64,000 nt of DNA, taken from positions 2,621,001 through 2,685,000 of the forward strand of contig JACJXX010000001.1 in NCBI GenBank assembly GCA_020636435.1, in the 5' to 3' direction. The translations under genes were made by a program, and so were the position numbers. Origin of the DNA: Lewinellaceae bacterium (GTDB taxonomy: Bacteria; Bacteroidota; Bacteroidia; Chitinophagales; Saprospiraceae). Positions 9,374 through 18,456 of the stretch are shown here, one piece after another (position 1 is the stretch's first letter; the number at the start of each line of letters is the position of its first letter). Below the pieces are notes generated by a model. That model searched no databases. It worked only from the letters and a program-made list of their open reading frames with translations, and had not been told where the DNA came from.

Positions 9374-10840
9374 TCACTTCACCCCGCCCCAACACAAATA
9401 CTTCATCACCAGATAATCGTCCATGCCATACTTTGAGCCTTCCCGCCCGAAGCCGCTTTGCTTCACCCCGCCGAAAGGAGCGACCGCTGTGGATATCATG
9501 CCGGTATTGATGCCGACCATGCCGTATTCCAGCGCTTCGGCGACCCGCCAGATGCGGGCGTAATCCCTGCCATAGAAATAGGACGCCAGGCCAAAAGGAG
9601 TATCGTTGGCCAACCGGATGACTTCTTCCTCCGTATCGAATTTGGTAACCGGGGCTATGGGGCCAAATATCTCTTCCGAGCTGATGGCCATATTGGGCTG
9701 TATGCCGGCCAGGACGGTGGGCTCGTAAAAGGATCCGTTGCCTTTCGCCATCACTACTGGCCTGCCCCCGGTCACTACTTTAGCGCCTTTGGCGGTAGCA
9801 TCTCCCAACAGCCGCTGCACCTTCTCCATGGCCTCCGCATTGATGAGCGGGCCGATCTGCACGCCTGCTTCCAGGCCATTGCCTACGCTTAGCTGGCTGG
9901 CTGCTTTAGCAAGTTTTTGGGTGAATGCCTCATAAATGCCTGCCTGTGCGTAAAGGCGGTTGGCGCACACACACGTTTGCCCGGCGTTGCGGTACTTGGA
10001 AGCAATAGCGCCTTCCACGGCAGCATCGAGGTCGGCATCGTCGAAGACGATGAATGGGGCGTTGCCGCCCAATTCGAGCGACAATTTTTTCACCGTGCCT
10101 GCGCACTGCTCCATGAGCAGTTTGCCAATTTCGGTAGAACCTGTAAACGAGAGTTTGCGAACCAACGGGTTAGCCGTTAGTTCTTTTCCGACCGCCGCCG
10201 GCTGTCGGGTGGTCACGATGTTTAAAACACCCGGAGGAAAGCCTGCTTCTTCGGCCAACACAGCCAGCGCCAACGCAGAAAGCGGGGTGTCTTCGGCCGG
10301 TTTGATGACTACCGTGCAGCCCGCCGCCAATGCCGGGGCTACTTTTCGGGTAATCATAGCATTGGGGAAATTCCAGGGCGTGATGGCCGCCGCCACGCCG
10401 ATGGGCTGCCGGATGGTGATGATGCGCAGGCTGCTCTCGTGGCCGGGGATGACATCGCCATATACCCGCCGGGCTTCTTCGGCAAACCACTCCACGAAGG
10501 ACGCCCCGTAGCGGATTTCGCCTTTGGCCTCGGCCAGCGGCTTGCCTTGTTCGGTGGTGAGCAGCACGGCGAGATCGTCCAGGTGCTCCATTTGCAGAGC
10601 GTACCATTTTTTTAAGATGGCTGCCCGGTTGGCGGCAGTTTGGCCGCGCCAGGCAGGAAATGCTTTGGCGGCGGCGGATATAGCCGCTTTTGTCTCGGCA
10701 GCGCCCATGTCGGGCACATCGCCAATGTGCGAGCCGTCGTAGGGGTTGTACACGGGAAAGGTTTTGCCGTCATTGGCGCCCACCCATTTTCCGTCGATGA
10801 GGGTTTTGTTTTTGAGCAGTTGATGGTTGGTTAAGTTCAT
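9374..10840 (-). CDS. gabD: NAD(P)-dependent succinate-semialdehyde dehydrogenase
   Basis: A 488-residue cytosolic aldehyde dehydrogenase that oxidises succinate semialdehyde to succinate at the end of the GABA shunt. Seen: ITPWNFPNAMITRK (cofactor-binding loop), FTGSTEIGK (Rossmann Gly motif), LELGGNAPFIVFDDAD with the general-base Glu, GQTCVCANR with the catalytic Cys, and EEIFGPIAPV with the conserved Glu. Length and motif order match GabD/SSADH closely. No neighbouring GABA aminotransferase is present. A related aldehyde could be the true substrate; the family assignment itself is firm. Confidence 0.9.
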   Translation of the reverse strand: MNLTNHQLLKNKTLIDGKWVGANDGKTFPVYNPYDGSHIGDVPDMGAAETKAAISAAAKAFPAWRGQTAANRAAILKKWYALQMEHLDDLAVLLTTEQGKPLAEAKGEIRYGASFVEWFAEEARRVYGDVIPGHESSLRIITIRQPIGVAAAITPWNFPNAMITRKVAPALAAGCTVVIKPAEDTPLSALALAVLAEEAGFPPGVLNIVTTRQPAAVGKELTANPLVRKLSFTGSTEIGKLLMEQCAGTVKKLSLELGGNAPFIVFDDADLDAAVEGAIASKYRNAGQTCVCANRLYAQAGIYEAFTQKLAKAASQLSVGNGLEAGVQIGPLINAEAMEKVQRLLGDATAKGAKVVTGGRPVVMAKGNGSFYEPTVLAGIQPNMAISSEEIFGPIAPVTKFDTEEEVIRLANDTPFGLASYFYGRDYARIWRVAEALEYGMVGINTGMISTAVAPFGGVKQSGFGREGSKYGMDDYLVMKYLCWGGVK

Positions 10841-11057
10841 GTTGAGCAGGGTATTGATTGAAATCGATCGGTTTTATTCCTTCCTGGAAATCATCAAACG
10901 ATTGCGTCCAGGTTTCATTGGGCCAACAGCTTTGCACGTTGGGTTTTATTCGCAATCATTTACTTGTTGAATATTCAGGGCCATAGTACAAACCGGTAGA
11001 GTGGCCTGAAATTGGCAGAAATTTAAACAACTTCATAGAAGAAAGTAGAATAAGGCT

Positions 11058-11257
11058 ATGAAAAAAAGACTATTGCTCTTGCTCGCCGCAGGCATGCTCT
11101 CCTCTCATGCCGCATTCCCGATCAGATCATCACAGATGACAATACTGCCGGGCGCTCCGTGTCGTGGTATCCGGTGAGCGGGCCGGTGAAGGTGGTGAAA
11201 ACGGTGATGGGCTGGCGGTTGTCGGGGGAGAGTGAGGAGGGCGTTTTTCTAAAGTAA
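11058..11257 (+). pseudogene. Remnant of a small secreted protein gene
   Basis: ATG 11058 opens a typical signal peptide (MKKRLLLLLAAGMLSSHA), but the frame ends at TGA 11175-11177. A second frame covering the same stretch (PDQIITDDNTAGRSVSW ... EGVFLK) stays open to TAA 11255-11257 and reads more like protein, so a frameshift just after the signal peptide is likely. The stretch 10841-11057 upstream holds nothing I can identify. Confidence 0.35.
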
Positions 11258-11482
11258 TCCCAGCTGGTGGCGGCGGAGGTAGAAATGCTCTTTTAACACC
11301 TGCTTGTTCTCCCCTGAGCCATTAAACAAGTAGTACTCCGACACGCTCTTTTGATCCGATATGTATTGAATGTCAATCATTTTCGTTTGTAGTAATAGTG
11401 TTTTTTCAACTTTTCAGGGTCTTCTCCCGCATTAAAATGCTCTCCTTGTTTGCCGCTATCAGAGTAATTGGCATTGTACATC
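11249..11482 (-). pseudogene. Two short overlapping ORFs, probable remnants of an RHS-type toxin tail and its partner
   Basis: On the minus strand a frame ending at 11377 (ELDLGMYNANYSDSGKQ ... KKHYYYKRK) overlaps by ATGA the start of a 43-residue ORF at 11380 (MIDIQYISDQKSVSEYY ... YLRRHQLGLL), which ends at 11249. ELDLGMYN recalls the end of RHS-repeat core domains (ELDLGWYDY-like), and toxin-immunity cassettes often follow such cores, but the match is short. The AATGTCAATCATTTTCG segment at the junction recurs, slightly changed, at 13110-13130 just after the next gene. Confidence 0.25.
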
Positions 11483-11600
11483 CCCAAATCGAGTTCGGGG
11501 CAGTCTGTACACAGCCCATGCCAATGCTACGGCCGTACGTCGTACACTTGCAAATTTGCAATGCCCTTGTTGAAAATAAAGATAATCATGGAACAAAAAT

Positions 11601-11654
11601 TTTGATAGCTCGCTGAATCCACCTATTTTTACACACATTCAGCGAGCTATCAAA
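11601..11654. promoter_or_regulatory. 18-bp perfect inverted repeat upstream of the ATPase-DUF234 gene
   Basis: TTTGATAGCTCGCTGAAT (11601-11618) and its exact reverse complement (11637-11654) flank an 18-nt AT-rich loop and end 10 bp before the ATG at 11665. The position suggests an operator or a 5' mRNA hairpin that could sequester the start region. It could also be the end of an insertion. No second copy was seen. Confidence 0.5.
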
Positions 11655-11664
11655 TGCTATTTTT

Positions 11665-13101
11665 ATGAAAAACAAACTCATTGGCCGTAAGAAAGAACAG
11701 GAAATTTTAAAAAAGGCATTGGTTTCTGATGAGCCGGAAATGGTAGCAGTTATTGGACGTAGAAGAGTCGGCAAAACCTTTCTGATCAGGGCTGTATATA
11801 AGGAGCGGATTGACTTGGAATTTACAGGAGTGCAAAATGCCTCCCGGAAGGAGCAGTTAGATTCCTTTCATTTTATATTAAAAAGATATGCTGAACAGGA
11901 TACTGTTTTGAGTGTGCCTAAAAATTGGCTGGAGGCCTTCCATCAATTGATCACTGTTTTAGAGGAGAAAAATAAATCCAAAAAGAAGAAGGTTCTATTT
12001 TTTGATGAACTTCCCTGGCTGGCCACAAAAAAATCCGGGTTTTTAAAAGCCTTAGGGTTTTTCTGGAATAATTGGGCATCAAAAAATAACATAGTTGTTA
12101 TCATCTGTGGGTCGGCAGCTTCATGGATGATCCAGAAAGTGGTAAAGGATAAAGGCGGACTACACAATAGGATTACGAAGAGGATAAATTTAAAGCCATT
12201 CAACCTTGCTGAAACAGAAGCATTTCTACTAAGTAAGAACTTAAACTTGAACCGTTACCATATCATTCTGATCTATATGATAATGGGTGGTGTTCCACAT
12301 TATCTGAGAGAGGTAAAACCTGGCAAAAGCGCTGTCCAAAATATTGATGACATTTGCTTCTCTGAAGATGGGTTATTGGCAGATGAGTTTTCCAGCCTTT
12401 ACCCTGCGTTATTTGAGCATTCGGAAAACCACGTTGCTATTATCCGGGCATTGGCGAAAAAATGGAAAGGATTGACAAGGGCAGAGATCATTAATTCATC
12501 TAATTTGCCGGATGGAGGGGGTACAACTAAAGTATTGAACGAGTTAATTCATTCGGGTTTTATTTCTTCCTATTTCCCTTTTGGGAAAAAACGCAAAGAT
12601 ATGCTCTACCGCTTAACCGATGAATATTCATTGTTTTACCTGCACTTTATAGAAAAAGGAAGAAGGAATGTGAAAGGAGCATGGAAGGCTTTAAGCCAAA
12701 CCTCCACGTTTAAAAGTTGGAGTGGCTACGCATTCGAAAGCCTTTGCTTGAAACACATCGAACAAATAAAAAAAGCGCTGGAAATCGGGGGTATTTATTC
12801 TGAATCTTCCAGTTTTTCCTACACGGGAAATGAATACCTGCCTGGAGTGCAAATCGATCTTTTGATTGACAGGAATGACCAGGTGATAAATTTATGTGAA
12901 ATGAAATTTCAGCAAAGGGAATTTAGTGTGACTAAAGATTACGCTGAACAATTGCGAAAAAAAATATCCGTATTTAGCGAAATAAGCAAAACCAAGAAAC
13001 AGATTTTCCTTACCCTGATTACCACATTTGGGACGATCGAAAACAAACACAGCCTGGGCTTGATTGATAATGATTTGACAATGGATGTTTTATTTGGGTG
13101 A
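11665..13101 (+). CDS. AAA family ATPase with C-terminal DUF234 nuclease-like domain
   Basis: A 478-residue protein of the archaeal-type ATPase/DUF234 family. Residues ~1-230 form the ATPase: GRKKEQEIL, Walker A VIGRRRVGKTFL, Walker B KVLFFDELPWL and a sensor-like VIICGSAASWM. A winged-helix region follows (~260-320). The C-terminal ~110 residues have GYAFESLCLKHI and IDLLIDRNDQVINLCEMKF, the E...D...ExK layout of PD-(D/E)XK folds. Members are common in archaea and Bacteroidota and of uncertain cellular role. It is AT-richer than its neighbours, stands alone, and is preceded by a strong inverted repeat, consistent with horizontal acquisition. Confidence 0.85.
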   Translation: MKNKLIGRKKEQEILKKALVSDEPEMVAVIGRRRVGKTFLIRAVYKERIDLEFTGVQNASRKEQLDSFHFILKRYAEQDTVLSVPKNWLEAFHQLITVLEEKNKSKKKKVLFFDELPWLATKKSGFLKALGFFWNNWASKNNIVVIICGSAASWMIQKVVKDKGGLHNRITKRINLKPFNLAETEAFLLSKNLNLNRYHIILIYMIMGGVPHYLREVKPGKSAVQNIDDICFSEDGLLADEFSSLYPALFEHSENHVAIIRALAKKWKGLTRAEIINSSNLPDGGGTTKVLNELIHSGFISSYFPFGKKRKDMLYRLTDEYSLFYLHFIEKGRRNVKGAWKALSQTSTFKSWSGYAFESLCLKHIEQIKKALEIGGIYSESSSFSYTGNEYLPGVQIDLLIDRNDQVINLCEMKFQQREFSVTKDYAEQLRKKISVFSEISKTKKQIFLTLITTFGTIENKHSLGLIDNDLTMDVLFG

Positions 13102-13369
13102 AATGTGTTGAATATCAATCATTTTTGTTTGTACTGCCTACTTCTACAGCAATTCCCGCTTTGAAAAACTACGTCGACAAAAAATATCTCAACCAGCCAA
13201 CCTCTTGATTTCCCTTCCCCTCTTTAACCTGAATATTATGCCGGGCCACAGATGGTTTTGTTGTCCGTTGTTCGTTCCCGGTTGGCCATTATGGTTGCAA
13301 TACGCTCAACAAACAACAGACAACAAACAACGTCCCCCCAATAACCCCAACACCACATATCCTCTTGCT

Positions 13370-15838
13370 ATGCACTGGAAAAGATACATTCTGGTACTGC
13401 TCGCCGGTACCCTCTACACCCTATTGCCCGCTCAGGAAAGCGCCCTCTACGAGATCGGCGGCATCGAAGTCGTGGGCAACCACCACAGCGACGCCCGCGC
13501 CATCGCCGCCTTGTCCGGGCTGCGGGTAGGCGATAAGGTGCAGATTCCCGGGCCGGCCGTTAGCAAGGCGATGCGTACTTTGTGGCAGCAGCAGTTGTTC
13601 CGGCAGGTGGAGATCACCCGCACCAAAACCGTCGGCGACATTGTCTTTCTGGAGATTCGGGTGGAAGAGCTGCCCCGCCTCAGCGGGTGGGCCATCTCAG
13701 GCCTGAAAAAGCAGGAACAGGAAGCCGTAGAAGAGATCGCCAAACAACGCCTGCGCAAAGGGGCCATCCTCAGCAGCCATCATCAAAACACTTTCCGCGA
13801 GGCGGTGCGGCAATACTTCGAAGAAAAGGGCTTCGCCGATGTGCAGGCCAACATGAAACAACGGCTCAACGCCGATAGCAGCGCCCTCCATTTGCAGATA
13901 GCAATCGACAAGGGCTCGAAATTGAAAGTGGCCGGCATCCGCTTCCACGGCAACCGGGCGGTCTCCACCCGCAAGCTGCGCCGGTTGATGGATACCAAAG
14001 AGGCCCGCCGCCTCTTCGGCAGCGCCCGCTACCTGCCGGCAACCCTGGAAAGCGACCGGGAGAAACTACTGGCTCATTACCGCTCGCTGGGATACCGCGA
14101 CGCTACTATTGAACAGGATAGCTTGTGGAGAAACGAAAAAGGCCAAATAGGGCTGGCCTGGCGTATCGACGAAGGCCGCCGTTATTATTTCGGTGCCATC
14201 ACCTGGCAAGGCAATGCCATCTACCCCACTCCCCTGCTGCAAAGACAGTTGGGCATTCGTCCCGGCGACGTTTACAACCAACAACTGCTGGAAGAACGCC
14301 TGTTCTACAGCCCGGACGGGCGGGACGTACAATCTCTGTACATGGACAACGGCTACCTCTTCGTGCGCATCGAGCCCATCGAAAAGGGCATCCGGGGCGA
14401 CACCATCGACCTGGAATTCCGCATCGCCGAAGGGCCGGTAGCCACCATTAGCGAGGTGAACATCAAAGGCAACGAGCGCACCCACGAGCATGTCATCCGC
14501 CGGGAACTGGCTACCCAGCCCGGGCAGCCCTTCAGCCGCGCCGATGTGATCCGCTCGCAACGGGAACTCATGGCCATGGGCTATTTCAACCCGGAAAAAC
14601 TAGGCGTCAACACCGACGTTGACCCGGCCACCGGTACGGTGGCTTTGGAATACGAGGTAGAAGAAACGCGCAACGAAAAGGTAGAACTTTCCGGCGGCTG
14701 GAACCCATCGAGCAAACAGGTAGTCGGCACATTGGGCATTACCCTCGACAACTTCTCGGTGCGCAACCTGCTGCGCGGCAAAAACTGGAACCCCCTACCC
14801 TCCGGCGACGGGCAAAGCCTGTCCTTCCGCCTGCAATCCACCGGAAGGCAATACCAGGCGGCCAACTTCAGCTTCTCGGAGCCCTGGCTGGGCGGCAAGC
14901 GGCCCAACCTGTTCACCGTCGCCGGCTTCTACCAGCGCTTCACCAATGGGGAAAGCGCCGGGGCGGACAGCTTTGCCAGCCTTAGCGTAACAGGCGGCAG
15001 CCTACAGCTCGGCACCCGCTTCCGGGCACTGCGCCGCAGCCTGGCCTTTACCCTGGAGAGCAGCTTCCAGCACATCTACCTCAACGGCTACCAGGACATC
15101 TTGCTGGACGACGGCAGCAGTATCAGTTACGGGCGTTTCAACAACCTCTACCTCAAGCCGGCCCTTACTTACAATACCATCGGCGACCCCTTCTTTCCCA
15201 CCCGCGGCGCCCGGCTCACCCTATCCGCTCAATTCACGCCTCCGTTCTCCGCCCTGGGCTTAGCTTCTGCGGATGACAACAATCCCTACCGCTGGCTGGA
15301 ATACCACAAATGGCGCTTCAACGCCGAGTGGTATACGCCCATCGCCGGCAAGCTGGTGCTGAAGGCATCGGCCAAGATGGGCTGGCTGGGGCATTACAAC
15401 AGCGCCATCGGCACGCCGCCTTTCGAGCGCTTCGAACTGGGCGGCAACGGCATCAGCTCCAGCCAGGCCGGCTTCGCAGGCAACGACCTGATCGCCCTGC
15501 GAGGCTATGAGGAGGGCTACCTGGAGGGCAGCCGCAACGGCGGCGGGGCCGCCTTCAGCAAAATGACAATGGAACTGCGCTACCCCATCTTCAATACGCA
15601 GGCCGCCCGCGGTTACATCCTGGGCTTTGCCGAGGCGGGCAATGTGTGGAAGCAGGCCTACCAGTTCTCCCCCTTCAACCTGAAGCCTTCAGCGGGAATG
15701 GGGCTGCGCCTTCAACTGCCCATGTTCGGCACCATCGGTTTCGACTATGGCATCGGCTTCGACAAACCGGAGCTGGAAGGGCAGCGCTGGACGAAATTCG
15801 GAACGTTTAATATTGTTTTGGGGGTGGAGCCAGAGTAG
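13370..15838 (+). CDS. bamA: BamA-like outer membrane protein assembly factor (Omp85)
   Basis: An 822-residue Omp85 protein that folds and inserts outer-membrane barrels. ATG 13370 (MHWKRYILVLLAGTLYTLLPAQ) gives a clean signal peptide; the frame is open 55 codons further upstream, through low-complexity ACAACA-rich sequence that does not look coding. Residues ~25-430 are POTRA repeats (IGGIEVVGNHHSDARAI, VAGIRFHGNRAVSTRKL, ISEVNIKGNERTHEHVI). The C-terminal half is the barrel, with the lid-lock motif seen as ALRGYEEG and a final strand ending FGTFNIVLGVEPE. A fragment of a second, related barrel lies at 17057-17182. Confidence 0.92.
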   Translation: MHWKRYILVLLAGTLYTLLPAQESALYEIGGIEVVGNHHSDARAIAALSGLRVGDKVQIPGPAVSKAMRTLWQQQLFRQVEITRTKTVGDIVFLEIRVEELPRLSGWAISGLKKQEQEAVEEIAKQRLRKGAILSSHHQNTFREAVRQYFEEKGFADVQANMKQRLNADSSALHLQIAIDKGSKLKVAGIRFHGNRAVSTRKLRRLMDTKEARRLFGSARYLPATLESDREKLLAHYRSLGYRDATIEQDSLWRNEKGQIGLAWRIDEGRRYYFGAITWQGNAIYPTPLLQRQLGIRPGDVYNQQLLEERLFYSPDGRDVQSLYMDNGYLFVRIEPIEKGIRGDTIDLEFRIAEGPVATISEVNIKGNERTHEHVIRRELATQPGQPFSRADVIRSQRELMAMGYFNPEKLGVNTDVDPATGTVALEYEVEETRNEKVELSGGWNPSSKQVVGTLGITLDNFSVRNLLRGKNWNPLPSGDGQSLSFRLQSTGRQYQAANFSFSEPWLGGKRPNLFTVAGFYQRFTNGESAGADSFASLSVTGGSLQLGTRFRALRRSLAFTLESSFQHIYLNGYQDILLDDGSSISYGRFNNLYLKPALTYNTIGDPFFPTRGARLTLSAQFTPPFSALGLASADDNNPYRWLEYHKWRFNAEWYTPIAGKLVLKASAKMGWLGHYNSAIGTPPFERFELGGNGISSSQAGFAGNDLIALRGYEEGYLEGSRNGGGAAFSKMTMELRYPIFNTQAARGYILGFAEAGNVWKQAYQFSPFNLKPSAGMGLRLQLPMFGTIGFDYGIGFDKPELEGQRWTKFGTFNIVLGVEPE

Positions 15839-16046
15839 GTGGGGCGTATCAGTGAGGGCACTCCCTAACTCCCATATCTTGCGCCGTTAAGTGGAGGCAG
15901 TCAAATCGGCAATAAGTTGTATCCAAGTTCTTTGACATCGATGCAAAATCTTTATCATAAATAGCCGGGGTTCTGTGACTGAGGCGCAACGCCTGCCAGC
16001 GCCAAAAGAAGCCGAAATTGTCGATAGGAATTTATGTTACAGAGCA

Positions 16047-16469
16047 CTACACCGGCTGCAGCCACCCTTCCTCCTCGAACAACTCGGTGACGTCCCGCCG
16101 GAAGCGGGGCCAGTCGAAGTCTTTGATCTTTTGCTGGGGGGCTTCGTCGATGGCGCGGAGGAATAGGTGGGCGACGAGTTGTAGGAAGGCAGGCTCCTCG
16201 GCCTGGGCAACAGCATCATAGTTCAGCTTGAGGTTGACCACTAGTTCTTTATATTTCCTGAAATATTTTATGTACTCCTCGTGCCGCTTGTTGGATGGCA
16301 TAACAGCTACTGACACAAACCTGATGGCCGAAATACCGGAGCCATAGTCATCCAACTGAATATTCTGTTGTAAAAAACTTTCGATTCTTGTAATCCAGTC
16401 TGCTTTGTCGCCCACTTCTTTCCAAAAGACGGTGCCAAACGCAATGGGAGGCCATTCTGTTTTATTCAT
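16047..16469 (-). CDS. Hypothetical protein, immunity-protein-like
   Basis: A 140-residue soluble protein (MNKTEWPPIAFGTVFW ...) ending FDWPRFRRDVTELFEEEG. Its size, acidic character and the ordering of a long helical half after an N-terminal beta half resemble Imm44-type immunity proteins of polymorphic toxin systems; I cannot confirm the family. It starts one base after the stop of the 70-residue ORF upstream, so the two are translationally linked, the classical order toxin then immunity. Confidence 0.55.
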   Translation of the reverse strand: MNKTEWPPIAFGTVFWKEVGDKADWITRIESFLQQNIQLDDYGSGISAIRFVSVAVMPSNKRHEEYIKYFRKYKELVVNLKLNYDAVAQAEEPAFLQLVAHLFLRAIDEAPQQKIKDFDWPRFRRDVTELFEEEGWLQPV

Positions 16470-16470
16470 G

Positions 16471-16683
16471 TCAATTATCTCTTTTATTGCCTGGTGGCCG
16501 CTTAAGCGGCTGAGGCCGCCGCAGGTTTTCCGGTAATATAGCGTAATAGTATATTTTTATTTTTTCTCGCTTGTAGCATTCAATCGTTGCTCCTTCGTAT
16601 TGTATTTCATATTTCAACCCTGGGGGAGAGGAAGGAGGAGGCATTTTCACCTTCGGTTTTCCAACTTGTTTGACCATAGACAA
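16471..16683 (-). CDS. Short ORF, possible toxin C-terminal remnant
   Basis: A 70-residue ORF (MSMVKQVGKPKVKMPPP ... PPGNKRDN) with a Pro/Lys-rich N-terminal linker followed by a small beta-rich segment (LKYEIQYEGATIECY). It ends one base before the start of the immunity-like gene. A proline-rich linker followed by a compact domain is typical of the tip of a polymorphic toxin, so this may be an orphan toxin end; no larger toxin gene precedes it. The preceding 16684-16895 is AT-rich with no gene. Confidence 0.35.
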   Translation of the reverse strand: MSMVKQVGKPKVKMPPPSSPPGLKYEIQYEGATIECYKREKIKIYYYAILPENLRRPQPLKRPPGNKRDN

Positions 16684-16895
16684 AATACTTTTAGAAATGC
16701 ACGCATACGCGTACTTCCGGGTATTTCTCAGGCGATAAATGGGAAACCTCGCCCTGAAAAAACAGCAGGGCAGGCTTTAGCAAGTTGGGTTATGCCTTTA
16801 ATTAGCGTAAAAACAACTATTAAATTAAATAAAAAAGAAAAAAATTAAGTAAAATATTGTTTCTAAGATAATGATTTCTAAAACTCAATTACCTA

Positions 16896-17054
16896 GGCGC
16901 TAGGAAAGAGTAAAGTGTTCAATTATGGGGCAGTGATTTTTGTGCCAGGCAAGGCGCGAAGATCGAGGATAGCCTAAGCTACCTGAGTGATGAGCAACGC
17001 AGCATGGCGCAAAAAGGACAAGCCAAAATGGACAGTTTATTCTTTCCTAGCGCC
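16896..17054 (-). mobile_element. 159-bp palindromic MITE-like element, copy 1 (GGCGCT subtype)
   Basis: Starts GGCGCTAGGAAAGAGTAAAG and ends with the matching inverted end CTTTCCTAGCGCC, flanked by 3-bp direct repeats CTA (16893-16895 and 17055-17057). The whole element is an imperfect palindrome. It is in the opposite orientation to the copies at 20133, 38812, 52787 and 63117 and lies immediately upstream of the bamA fragment. Confidence 0.9.
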
Positions 17055-17056
17055 CT

Positions 17057-17182
17057 AAAACATCCGCTGCCGTCTGGGGAGATATTCTGAGCTTCGCCAA
17101 GACCGGCGACGTGTGGAACCAGGCTTATCAGTTCTCGCCTTTCAACCTCAAGCCTAATACAACCCAAAGATTTCGCTTTTAA
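17057..17182 (+). pseudogene. bamA-like C-terminal fragment
   Basis: In the frame ending at TAA 17180-17182 the sequence reads SAAVWGDILSFAKTGDVWNQ followed by AYQFSPFNLKP and ends RFRF. The intact bamA has GYILGFAEAGNVWKQAYQFS then PFNLKP at 15613-15685. About 40 codons of a related barrel are left, cut at the 5' side exactly by the MITE. It ends differently from the intact gene, so it is not a simple recent duplication of that gene's end. Confidence 0.7.
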
Positions 17183-17200
17183 AACCAAGTGGTTAGAGAG

Positions 17201-17226
17201 GGGCCCCGTTGAGGCGGGGCCCTTTT
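17201..17226 (+). terminator. GC-rich hairpin with T-run
   Basis: GGGCCCCG (17201-17208), loop TTGAGG, CGGGGCCC (17215-17222), then TTTT. It fits an intrinsic terminator for the plus strand, closing the bamA fragment, and lies between that fragment and the end of the convergent patatin gene. Confidence 0.65.
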
Positions 17227-17242
17227 GGTTTGGTGAAAACGT

Positions 17243-18337
17243 TTAATCCTTTCTCAGGAGAATGTCAATCGACATATCTACGGGGATGACGGCCCCCTGG
17301 TCGATGATGTATTCTGAACGGTAGGTATCGATGTCCGGGCGTTTCAGGAAATTTTTTCCGCTTTCCCACAGTTTGGCCATCGATGTCTGCTCGAAGAGCA
17401 GGGAGTTGGGAATTTCGTTGTAATCTTCCGGAGGCATGTAGTAGACAGTCACTCTGATGCCTTCGGCTTCCGGGCTCAGCTCGCCCAGTTCCGTCATGCG
17501 GCCGAGCAGGCGGGCGATGTCTACGTCATTTTCCCGCACTTCCGTGCTGAACAGGTCAATCGTGCGAGCCAGCAGCTTCAGGATCCTCAGCTTGGGCAGG
17601 GGGTCCAGCTTGGGCATGTCGGTACTGTGGATGATAACGTCGATCTCCTTGGCCCCGATCTCCCGGGCTTTCATGATGGCCTTTCGGATCGGCACGTTTT
17701 CTTTCACGCCGCCATCGGAGTAGTAGTCCCTTTCTCCATCCTCATCCCTCAATTTGTAGAGGGACATAAAAACCGGCTGGTTGGCCGAAGCCCAGATCCA
17801 GTCGACCATCTGCTCGTAACCGCAGTCTTTGGAAGACTTATACTCCACCGAATCGGCCTGCAGGTTGACCACCGTGGCGATGACCTCCAGGCTGTCCGGC
17901 GATGACCGGATGGCGTCGAATTCCGCTTCGGTAAAATACGACTGGATGGTTTTCCTCAGGCGCTTGCTTTCGCCCAGGGTTTTCCTGCCGGTAATGATGC
18001 GCCAGAAGGCGTTGAGGCCCCGCACCTGCCCTTTTTTCTTTCCTTTGGTGAAGAAAGGGCGCACGTTGAAGATGTCTTTGTGGGTAACGTGGGTGTAGGC
18101 TTCTTCCAACCGGCTGAAGGAGTCGATCACCACCAGCGGAGCCAGCAAGCTGCCGGTACTCGTGCCGATAACGGCCCGGTAGTCCTTGCCGCTTTCGTGG
18201 AGGGCCTGGGTCAGGCCTCCGCCCCAGGCGCCGCGGGCGCCGCCTCCGGAGATGACTAAAACGCGGTCTTGTGCAATGAGAAAAGAGGGAGGGGCCAACA
18301 GAAGAAGGGCTGCTGTGATTACAGTTCTGGGTTTCAT
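17243..18337 (-). CDS. Patatin-like phospholipase, secreted
   Basis: A 364-residue protein with a signal peptide (TVITAALLLLAPPSFLIAQ). It carries the full patatin signature: oxyanion loop GGGARGAWG at residues 31-39, nucleophile elbow GTSTGS with Ser60, and the catalytic Asp in YYSDGGVKENVP at about residue 207. Patatins hydrolyse acyl ester bonds of phospholipids and lipids. The export signal suggests periplasmic or outer-membrane action. No adjacent gene on the same strand suggests a pathway. Confidence 0.88.
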   Translation of the reverse strand: MKPRTVITAALLLLAPPSFLIAQDRVLVISGGGARGAWGGGLTQALHESGKDYRAVIGTSTGSLLAPLVVIDSFSRLEEAYTHVTHKDIFNVRPFFTKGKKKGQVRGLNAFWRIITGRKTLGESKRLRKTIQSYFTEAEFDAIRSSPDSLEVIATVVNLQADSVEYKSSKDCGYEQMVDWIWASANQPVFMSLYKLRDEDGERDYYSDGGVKENVPIRKAIMKAREIGAKEIDVIIHSTDMPKLDPLPKLRILKLLARTIDLFSTEVRENDVDIARLLGRMTELGELSPEAEGIRVTVYYMPPEDYNEIPNSLLFEQTSMAKLWESGKNFLKRPDIDTYRSEYIIDQGAVIPVDMSIDILLRKD

Positions 18338-18456
18338 GGTTTTTTGCGGTTTGGTTTTAAAGATGTTTTTTGGGTGGAGCCAGCCCCGAAATCCATCCCC
18401 ATCTAAAAACCACTGGGGGGGATGCGATCAGGGAGGATCGCCCCATGCTTTCATTT

